Assembly: GCA_934101115.1 (NCBI GenBank)
Contig: CAKOPW010000021.1
Coordinates: forward strand, 1-17,682
DNA from: an uncultured Bacilli bacterium
Lineage (GTDB): Bacteria; Bacillota_I; Bacilli_A; RF39; UBA660
DNA: 17,682 nucleotides
Direction of reading: 5' to 3'
In this document: positions 1 through 5,570 of the stretch, one piece after another
Position numbering within the stretch: the stretch's first letter is position 1
How the letters are laid out: the number at the start of each line of letters is the position of its first letter
Position numbers and translations under genes: made by a program
Notes under the pieces: generated by a model
The model's database searches: none
The model's input: only the letters and a program-made list of their open reading frames with translations
What the model was told of the DNA's origin: nothing

Positions 1-60
1 TTTTGTCGTTTTATTTTTTATTGCACACTTATTATATTTAAATTATACAATTTATCTGTT

Positions 61-82
61 GTAGAGTAAATATTCTACTTTT
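61..82 (+). terminator. Hairpin with T-run, conserved in both repeat copies
   Basis: GTAGAGT and ATTCTAC (61-67 and 72-78, one G-T pair) can form a 7-bp stem with a 4-nt loop, followed by TTTT. It lies upstream of the antisense-RNA promoter and is kept unchanged in copy 2 (9015-9036). It could stop transcription entering the cassette from the left. The T-run is short, so it may be weak. Confidence 0.4.
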
Positions 83-113
83 AGTATGTGTAAACTTTTA
101 TTTTATATTATCA

Positions 114-142
114 TTGTAATTTATTTTAAAAAATGTTATATT
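114..142 (+). promoter_or_regulatory. Promoter of the putative antisense RNA (copy 1)
   Basis: The -35 is TTGTAA (114-119). A 17-bp spacer leads to the -10 TATATT (137-142), preceded by TG at 134-135, which makes an extended -10. Copy 2 keeps both boxes and the spacing although one spacer base differs. The start is expected near 149-150. Confidence 0.65.
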
Positions 143-148
143 TTATTT

Positions 149-237
149 AGTGAGAAGCAAAAGTTTCTTTTGAGGCTGATGCTTACCACCATTATGGTTT
201 TGCATCCTTATTCAGTAGAATAAAGATGCTTTTTTTT
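149..237 (+). ncRNA. Putative type I antitoxin (antisense) RNA, copy 1
   Basis: A short RNA of about 89 nt is predicted from the promoter at 114-142 to a strong intrinsic terminator. Elements in order: hairpin CAAAAG-TTT-CTTTTG (158-172); the segment GATGCTTACCAC (178-189); a small hairpin ACCA-TTA-TGGT (188-198); a terminator stem of GCATC/GATGC plus TTATTC/GAATAA with loop AGTA (202-229), followed by eight T. It is convergent with the mini-ORF transcript and ends one base short of the ORF's stop codon. It would therefore pair with the mRNA 3' untranslated region, as in the txpA/RatA, bsrG/SR4 and fst systems. GATGCTTACCAC is nearly the same as a segment of the mRNA leader. Expression is inferred from sequence only. 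Confidence 0.6.
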
Positions 238-238
238 G

Positions 239-331
239 CTATAATAATTTTAAAATTATTATTAACAATATAAAAATGATAGTTATAAAAATAACATTTA
301 ATACATCTTGCTTAAATGATTTTTTAAACAT
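239..331 (-). CDS. Small hydrophobic peptide, putative type I toxin (copy 1)
   Basis: The ORF codes for 30 residues: a basic N-terminus (MFKKSFKQD) followed by about 20 hydrophobic residues ending FILLIIILKLL, then TAG. A single membrane-spanning helix with a Lys near the C-terminus is typical of type I toxins that depolarise or damage the membrane. Copy 2 (9196-9273) has a different N-terminus but the same end. The ribosome site GAGG/GGAAGTGAT lies 12 nt upstream, which is long. An earlier ATG at 336 is better spaced but opens only a 12-codon frame (298-336). The transcript should start near 425 from a near-consensus promoter. I do not recognise the peptide as Fst, Ldr, TxpA or BsrG. Toxicity is an inference from architecture. 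It could also be a non-toxic membrane peptide or an untranslated RNA. Confidence 0.55.
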   Translation of the reverse strand: MFKKSFKQDVLNVIFITIIFILLIIILKLL

Positions 332-425
332 ATCATATCACTTCCTCTCTTAATTCTTAAACCAAAATCCCCGAATAATTTAGCCTCTAGTTTGGAAGTG
401 ATAAGCATCTTTTTCTGCTTCTCGA
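332..425 (-). promoter_or_regulatory. Structured 5' leader of the mini-ORF mRNA (copy 1)
   Basis: The leader is about 94 nt long. The segment ATCACTTCC (402-394, read on the minus strand) is exactly complementary over 9 nt to GGAAGTGAT (345-337), which holds the ribosome site, so the leader can hide the start. The overlapping segment GATGCTTATCAC (409-398) can instead pair over 12 nt, with one G-U, with GTGGTAAGCATC in the mRNA 3' region (189-178). The two pairings share ATCAC and exclude each other. Both copies keep both pairings. Confidence 0.6.
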
Positions 426-431
426 GTTTGT

Positions 432-459
432 ATTATATATACTTAATTTTCATTGTCAA
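432..459 (-). promoter_or_regulatory. Promoter of the mini-ORF mRNA (copy 1)
   Basis: On the minus strand TTGACA (459-454), a 16-bp spacer and TATAAT (437-432) form a perfect-hexamer sigma-A promoter pointing at the mini-ORF. Copy 2 has the same hexamers and spacing with a changed spacer. This is among the best promoters in the window. Confidence 0.8.
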
Positions 460-464
460 TAAAC

Positions 465-480
465 TCGACAAATGTCGACA
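465..480. promoter_or_regulatory. Dyad upstream of the mini-ORF promoter (possible operator)
   Basis: TCGACA-AA-TGTCGA (465-478) is an inverted repeat, overlapped by the palindrome TGTCGACA (473-480). It starts 5 bp upstream of the -35. Copy 2 keeps the core CGACA-AA-TGTCG (9406-9417). A repressor or activator could bind here. It resembles, but does not match, the Firmicutes LexA box (CGAAC-N4-GTTCG). Confidence 0.35.
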
Positions 481-509
481 AAATTAGAACCTAAAAAATA
501 AGTTTTCAT

Positions 510-535
510 AAAAAAAAAGAGTTATTCACTCTTTT
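510..535 (-). terminator. ileS terminator overlapping the stop codon
   Basis: On the minus strand AAAAGAGT-GAATA-ACTCTTTT forms an 8-bp stem with a 5-nt loop and a T-run of about nine. The ileS TAA lies in the loop and 3' arm, so the stem codes for the final Lys-Ser-Glu residues. The same structure ends the cohesin gene at 9450-9474. Confidence 0.85.
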
Positions 536-3500
536 CTATTGAAACAAGCACATCATGGCCATTGATATCCACAACTTCTCCACTTTCTTTTTCTTCGTAA
601 ACTACTGCTAATGTTTCTTCTTTAACATAGTCTTTAAACATTATTAAAGCATCGTTTACTTCATCATCACCATGGAAATAAAGTTTAATTCTATCTTCGA
701 TATTTAAACCACTTGTTTTTCGCATATTTTGAACCTTAGATACAAATTCACGAGCAAGACCTTCAAGTAAAAGATCACGAGTAAGTTCAGTATTTAGAAT
801 AATAAATTTATTATTTTCCATACCAACATTGAATCCTTCTTTAGCATCGATTCTAACATCAACCATCTCAGGTGTTATATCAAGTCTTTCACCATCAAAA
901 TCTACTGTAATAGTTTCTTCTTTCAATAAAGATTCTTCATCATCTAAACTTAAATTTTTCAAAGTTTCACTATAAAGACCCATCTTAGATCCAAACATAG
1001 ATCCACATACTTTAAAGTTTGGTTTAATTGTAAAATTCATATATTTAGATAAATCATCAACAAAAGTAACTTTTTTAACATTTAATTCTTCATTGATTAA
1101 AGTTACTAAGTTTCCTAAAATACTTTCATATTTTCCATCAATTAAAGCTTCGCTTAATGGTTGACGTACTTTTATCTTAGTTTCTTCACGAACATATCTT
1201 CCTGTAGAAATTAAATCTCTTACTAAATCCATTTTAACTTCAATTTCTTCGTTGATTAAACTTTCATCATATTTAGGGAAATCGCTTAAATGAACAGATT
1301 TTTCACCAGTTAAATTCTTATATATTTCTTCAGTTGTATAAGGAATAACTGGAGCACATAATCTACATAAACCAGTTAAAATTTCATAAGTAGTTATATA
1401 TACAGATTTTTTAGAATTATCAAGTTCACTACTCCAGAATCTATTTCTATTTCTTCTTATATACCAGTTAGATAAATCCTCTGAAACAAATGAAGTTATT
1501 TGCTTAACCACTTGATTTAAGTCATATGCTTCATAAGCATCAGTAACATTTTTAACAAGTTTATTATATTTAGATAAAAGCCATTTATCTATTTCTTCAC
1601 GATCTTCATAAGCAACTTTACATTCATCTGTATCTATTCCATCAATATTAGCGTATGTTTGGAAGAATGTATAAGTATTTTTAAATGGATTAAAGAATTT
1701 TGAATGAACTTCTCTACAACCTTTTGAATCATATTTTAAAGGTGTCCATACAGGAGAAACTGAAAGCATATACCATCTAACTATATCTGCACCATATTCA
1801 TCTAATTCTTTTATAGGATCAACTATATTACCAGTCGATTTACTCATCTTTTTACCAAATCCATCAAGAACCATATCGTTTACAACAACATTTTTAAAAC
1901 TAGATTTACCAGAAATTATTGTTGAAATTACAAGTAAAACATAGAACCATCCACGAGTTTGATCAAGTCCTTCAGCTATAAAATCAGCTGGGAATTGGCT
2001 TTCAAATAATTCTTTATTTTCAAATGGATAATGATATTGAGCATATGGCATAGTCCCAGAATCGAACCAAACATCTAATACATCTTTAACTCTATCCATA
2101 GATTTTCCACATTTATCACATTTAATATGAAGTTCATCAACATAAGGACGATGTAATTCCATTTTTCTAACATCAACATCTTCAATTACTAATTCTTGTA
2201 ATTCATCAATTGAGCCTACAACGCATCTATTACCACATGAGCAAGTCCAGACTGGAAGAGGACATCCCCAATATCTATTTCTAGAAATTCCCCAGTCAAT
2301 CATATTATCAAGCCAGTTAGCAAAACGTTTATTTCCAACATAATCAGGATACCAGTTTATCTTTTTATTTTCTTCAATTATTTTATCTTTATAAGCTGTT
2401 GTCTTAATATACCAAGCTGGTTTTGGATAACTTATAAGTGGTGAATGACATCTCCAACAATGAGGATAATCATGAACTATTTTAATTTTTTTGAATAATT
2501 TATCATTTTCTTTTAACCACTTAATGATTTCTATTTCAAGTTCTGGATCAGTTACTAAAGTTCCTTTCCATGGTCCTTGAGTATAACATCCATCTAATCC
2601 AACCGGATTTACAAAACCAATGCCATTTTCACGACATACACGATTATCATCTTCACCATAAGCAGGTGCAATATGAACTATTCCTGTACCATCTTCAGCA
2701 GTAACATAACCATCTGCTATTACTTCATGACATTTTCCTTCAACATGAACAAAAGGCATCAATTGTTCATATTTTATTCCTACTAAATCAGATCCTTTAA
2801 AAGTTTCAAGAACTTCATAATCTTCACCTAATACTTTTGGAGCTAAAGCCTCAGCTAAAATAAATTTATAACCTTGAGATAAAACTTTTATATAAGTAAG
2901 TTCTGGATTAACACATATAGCAACATTTGCCATTAAAGTCCAAGGAGTTGTAGTCCAAGCAAGGAAATATTCATCGGCATCAACTCTTTTTAAAGGAACA
3001 ATTACAGTATTAACACTTGTTTCTTCATAACCTTGTGAAACCTCATTTTGAGAAAGTTCTGTTCCACATCTAGGACAATACCATAAAACTTTATTACCAT
3101 GGTATAAAAGTCCTTTTTTATCCATCTCCTTTATAATCCACCATTCAGATTCAATATATTCATTTGAACAAGTCACATAAGGATGTTCACAATCAATGAA
3201 TTGACCCATTTTATCCGTAACAGCATTTATATCATCAATATTTAAAGCTGTTGCTTTATTACATTCACGGCAGAAATTTTCAACACCAAAGGCTTCAATA
3301 TCAGCTTTTGTTTTAAATCCAAGCTTCTTTTCAACATTAACTTCAATTGGAAGTCCATGAGTATCAAGTCCAATCTTTCTTAAAACTCGTTCACCTTTCA
3401 TTGTATGATATTTACAAAATGAATCCTTAATTGTTTTAGCAAGAACATGATGAATTCCTGGTTTTGCATTTGCATATATTGGTCCATCATAGAATACCCA

Positions 3501-3623
3501 GTTTTTACATCCATTTCTATTTTCAATTGTCTCATTTAAAATATCTTCTTTTTTCCAATTTTCTAAGATACTTTTTTCAACTTCACTTGCTTTTCTTTTA
3601 TCAAGTTCTTTAAAATTTTTCAT
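522..3623 (-). CDS. ileS: Isoleucyl-tRNA synthetase, type 2 (IleS2-like)
   Basis: This cytoplasmic enzyme charges tRNA-Ile with isoleucine using ATP. The start chosen is the ATG at 3623, giving 1033 residues, because AAAGGA sits 7 nt upstream; the frame continues 21 codons further up into the T-box leader. Visible elements: the class I signature as GIHH (residues 56-59); an editing domain with WTTTPWTL and a GIVHIAPAYGEDD stretch; Cys pairs (CPRCG, CWRC, CDKCG) that may bind zinc; DVWFDSG; GKKMSKSTGN near residue 590; and an anticodon-binding region with KIKVRQPL. The length and the GKPGIHH-like signature fit the eukaryote-like type 2 enzymes, whose members include mupirocin-resistant forms such as MupA; type 1 enzymes of Bacillus are near 920 residues. 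It has its own promoter and T-box and lies downstream of a nucleoside kinase-gapA-membrane protein run. Confidence 0.97.
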   Translation of the reverse strand: MKNFKELDKRKASEVEKSILENWKKEDILNETIENRNGCKNWVFYDGPIYANAKPGIHHVLAKTIKDSFCKYHTMKGERVLRKIGLDTHGLPIEVNVEKKLGFKTKADIEAFGVENFCRECNKATALNIDDINAVTDKMGQFIDCEHPYVTCSNEYIESEWWIIKEMDKKGLLYHGNKVLWYCPRCGTELSQNEVSQGYEETSVNTVIVPLKRVDADEYFLAWTTTPWTLMANVAICVNPELTYIKVLSQGYKFILAEALAPKVLGEDYEVLETFKGSDLVGIKYEQLMPFVHVEGKCHEVIADGYVTAEDGTGIVHIAPAYGEDDNRVCRENGIGFVNPVGLDGCYTQGPWKGTLVTDPELEIEIIKWLKENDKLFKKIKIVHDYPHCWRCHSPLISYPKPAWYIKTTAYKDKIIEENKKINWYPDYVGNKRFANWLDNMIDWGISRNRYWGCPLPVWTCSCGNRCVVGSIDELQELVIEDVDVRKMELHRPYVDELHIKCDKCGKSMDRVKDVLDVWFDSGTMPYAQYHYPFENKELFESQFPADFIAEGLDQTRGWFYVLLVISTIISGKSSFKNVVVNDMVLDGFGKKMSKSTGNIVDPIKELDEYGADIVRWYMLSVSPVWTPLKYDSKGCREVHSKFFNPFKNTYTFFQTYANIDGIDTDECKVAYEDREEIDKWLLSKYNKLVKNVTDAYEAYDLNQVVKQITSFVSEDLSNWYIRRNRNRFWSSELDNSKKSVYITTYEILTGLCRLCAPVIPYTTEEIYKNLTGEKSVHLSDFPKYDESLINEEIEVKMDLVRDLISTGRYVREETKIKVRQPLSEALIDGKYESILGNLVTLINEELNVKKVTFVDDLSKYMNFTIKPNFKVCGSMFGSKMGLYSETLKNLSLDDEESLLKEETITVDFDGERLDITPEMVDVRIDAKEGFNVGMENNKFIILNTELTRDLLLEGLAREFVSKVQNMRKTSGLNIEDRIKLYFHGDDEVNDALIMFKDYVKEETLAVVYEEKESGEVVDINGHDVLVSIEKSE

Positions 3624-3644
3624 AAACATTTCCTTTCCAATAAA

Positions 3645-3857
3645 AAAACATCCATAACATAGGAACGAACATATCCGTGGTACCATCCTATTTTATGAAT
3701 GTAATCATACTCTTTTAACTTTAACGCAGTTAACGTACTTAGCTTATCCCTAAGTCACATTAGAAGTGATTCTTAAATAACTATTTTTAACTGTTTGCAC
3801 CACCCACAGCTTCTCTATAAAAAATCATTATTTAACGTCTTCATCAATTGCTTTACA
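3645..3857 (-). promoter_or_regulatory. T-box leader of ileS (tRNA-Ile sensing)
   Basis: The leader of about 210 nt has the T-box core AGGATGGTACCACGG (3689-3675) and the antiterminator partner CGTTCCT. TGGT would pair with the ACCA end of uncharged tRNA. Upstream, GAATCACTTC holds an ATC (3770-3768) suited as the isoleucine specifier codon. A GGGTGGTGCAAAC segment resembles the distal Stem I motif. A 16-bp helix (3701-3686 with 3664-3649, one mismatch) is followed by seven T and is the only terminator candidate I see. It shares the AGGA/TCCT pairing with the antiterminator instead of excluding it, which is unusual. Uncharged tRNA-Ile should raise ileS expression. Confidence 0.88.
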
Positions 3858-3863
3858 AACTAA

Positions 3864-3892
3864 ATTATAAATTTTATTTTCTTGTTTGTCAA
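3864..3892 (-). promoter_or_regulatory. ileS promoter
   Basis: TTGACA (3892-3887), a 17-bp spacer and TATAAT (3869-3864) match the sigma-A consensus fully. The -35 begins two bases after the stop of the upstream gene. No terminator separates them, so ileS may also receive read-through from the gapA operon. Confidence 0.9.
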
Positions 3893-3894
3893 TT

Positions 3895-4560
3895 CTAAAT
3901 ATCTTTATTATAGAAAGTTTTATCATTTTCTCCTTCTTCAAAGAAACTATCATCTACAGGTTTCTTTTTATTTTTGCTAGGTAAATTAACAAATATCATA
4001 AGTAAAATTATTAAAACAACACAGGTAGTTAAAATAACATACATATTATCAATAAAGAAATATTGAGTTTTCGTCGAGGAATCTATTGATTTCATCGTAT
4101 AAACCATTAAGTCATCTTCTTTATTTAAAGATAATATATTTCCCTTATTTCTAAATTTAGAGTTAATGTTAACTCCATCTATATTATAGAAGAATAAATC
4201 TGAATATTTAGTTTTATTTACTTTAAGTTCAAGTATTAAATATTCTTTTGAATAAGCATCAGCATCAGCTTCTACACTTAAATCAACAATTGTATACTTT
4301 CCCTTCTTAGATATTTCCTTTTTTGTTATTTGATAACCATTTAAAGCTTCTATATTAGTAAGTTCAATTGAACCTGTTTTAAAAGCAATAGTTTCATTGA
4401 TAGATTCAATCATATCACCTTCAAAACTTACCATTAAATACGATAAATTATCTTTTATTTCTGTATCCATATCATATGTTGGTTCAAAATTGGTAGAAGC
4501 AGCAAATACAACAATTGGAGAAAACAATAACATTATTACTAGACAATATAACTTTTTCAT
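3895..4560 (-). CDS. Signal-peptide and single-TM surface protein, unknown function
   Basis: I do not recognise this 221-residue protein. Residues 1-20 form a signal peptide ending VVFA. Residues 21 to about 170 are an extracellular part rich in beta-prone segments. A hydrophobic helix at about 174-193 is followed by a basic stop-transfer (PSKNKKK) and an acidic cytoplasmic tail. This is the same layout as the cohesin protein at 9461-10777, and the ectodomain could be a diverged beta-sandwich, but no cohesin motif is convincing. Its ATG overlaps the gapA stop by four bases (ATGA), so the two are probably translated together. It lies last before the ileS promoter. Confidence 0.85.
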   Translation of the reverse strand: MKKLYCLVIMLLFSPIVVFAASTNFEPTYDMDTEIKDNLSYLMVSFEGDMIESINETIAFKTGSIELTNIEALNGYQITKKEISKKGKYTIVDLSVEADADAYSKEYLILELKVNKTKYSDLFFYNIDGVNINSKFRNKGNILSLNKEDDLMVYTMKSIDSSTKTQYFFIDNMYVILTTCVVLIILLMIFVNLPSKNKKKPVDDSFFEEGENDKTFYNKDI

Positions 4561-5558
4561 TTCAAAAGTTCTCCTAAAGTTCTAATCATTTGACAAGTAT
4601 AACCAAGTTCATTATCATACCAAGCAACTACTTTTACAAGTTCTTCTCCATCACATTCAAGAACATCAGTTAAAAGTCCATCAACAAGCGAACCAGCATG
4701 TGTTCCAATTACATCGCTTGAAACAATTGGATCCATTGTAAATTTGATAACATCACTTTGATTATTTTTAAACATTTCGTTTATTTCTTCTTTAGTTACA
4801 GATTTTCCTAGTTTAACTGTTAGATCAACTACTGAACCATCAATTGTTGGAACTCTAAAAGCACTTCCTTTAAGTTTTCCATTTAAATTTGGTAAAACTT
4901 TACCTATTGCACTAGCAGCACCAGTAGATGCTGGAATAATATTTTCTAAAGCACTTCTTCCACGTCTTGAAAAAGCTCCCTTTTTATGAGCAACATCTAA
5001 AGTTGTTTGATCATTCGTTGTTGCATGAATAGTTGTCATATATCCATATTCTACTCCATAAGCTTTATCCAATAAATTTAATACTGGAGCAAGACAATTT
5101 GTTGTACAACTTGCGGCTGATATTACTTTTTCACTTCCATCAAGGTTTCTTGAATTAACTCCGAAGACGATTGTTTTCATATCTCCTTTAGCAGGTGCTG
5201 AAATAATAACATGTTTAGCTCCAGCAATAATATGCGAATTTGCTTTTTCTAAGTCAGTGTAATGTCCAGAGCATTCCAAAACTGCATCAATTCCAAGTTC
5301 ACCCCAAGGTAAATTTGTTGCGTCCATTTCTTTAAAAACACGAACATGTTTACCAGCTACTATCAATGATTCATCATCAAAAGATAAGCTACTTGCATCA
5401 AACATTCTAAAATTTGAATCATATTTCAATAAATAATATAAATCTTCTACACTTGTTAAATCATTAACAGCTACTACTTCATACTCTTGAGACTTTAAAA
5501 GTTCTCTAAAAGCAAGTCTACCAATTCTTCCAAATCCATTAATTGCAATCTTTTTCAT
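4557..5558 (-). CDS. gapA: Glyceraldehyde-3-phosphate dehydrogenase, NAD-dependent
   Basis: The 333-residue enzyme oxidises glyceraldehyde 3-phosphate to 1,3-bisphosphoglycerate in glycolysis. Its length is normal for the family. It shows the Rossmann motif GFGRIGR (residues 8-14), Asp33 in VNDL favouring NAD over NADP, the catalytic Cys151 in SCTTNC, and His178 in TTIHATT. C-terminal NAD-site residues are in WYDNELGY. GGAGAGG precedes the ATG. It follows the nucleoside kinase by 12 bp and overlaps the next gene by four bases, so the three look like one operon. The usual partners pgk and tpiA are not beside it. Its stop is TGA, which supports the standard genetic code here. Confidence 0.98.
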   Translation of the reverse strand: MKKIAINGFGRIGRLAFRELLKSQEYEVVAVNDLTSVEDLYYLLKYDSNFRMFDASSLSFDDESLIVAGKHVRVFKEMDATNLPWGELGIDAVLECSGHYTDLEKANSHIIAGAKHVIISAPAKGDMKTIVFGVNSRNLDGSEKVISAASCTTNCLAPVLNLLDKAYGVEYGYMTTIHATTNDQTTLDVAHKKGAFSRRGRSALENIIPASTGAASAIGKVLPNLNGKLKGSAFRVPTIDGSVVDLTVKLGKSVTKEEINEMFKNNQSDVIKFTMDPIVSSDVIGTHAGSLVDGLLTDVLECDGEELVKVVAWYDNELGYTCQMIRTLGELLK

Positions 5559-5570
5559 ATTTTTCCTCTC

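Larger units (their letters stand above)
1..538. repeat. Long direct repeat, copy 1 (toxin/antisense-RNA cassette)
   Basis: This stretch recurs at 8955-9477 in the same orientation with very high identity. Its left end is cut by the window. The right end of the identity is sharp, at base 538 inside the last codons of ileS, so the repeat includes the terminator and the shared C-terminal residues EKSE plus stop. It contains a plus-strand hairpin, a plus-strand promoter and short RNA, a minus-strand mini-ORF, its leader, its promoter and a dyad. The only strongly diverged segments are 242-335 (N-terminal half of the mini-ORF) and about 188-201 (a small antisense hairpin). No transposase or clear target-site duplication is seen, so whether it moves by itself is unknown. 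Confidence 0.9.

Noticed and set aside
239..331. Naming the peptide as Fst.
   Set aside because: The convergent layout is similar, but the peptide lacks Fst-like sequence and the acidic tail, and the repeats here make similar RNAs, not the complementary DRa/DRb pair.
465..480. Calling the dyad a LexA (SOS) box.
   Set aside because: CGAC-N4-GTCG does not match CGAAC-N4-GTTCG closely enough.
1..538. Reading the repeat as an insertion sequence or MITE.
   Set aside because: No transposase is present and no terminal inverted repeats with target duplications are seen. The GAGAAGCA segments on opposite strands (about 152-159 and 416-423) lie inside the repeat and are better explained as RNA elements. 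Mobility remains open.
4557..4560. Possible use of TGA as tryptophan, as in Mycoplasma relatives.
   Set aside because: gapA ends at TGA exactly at the expected family length, and tryptophans in all genes are TGG.
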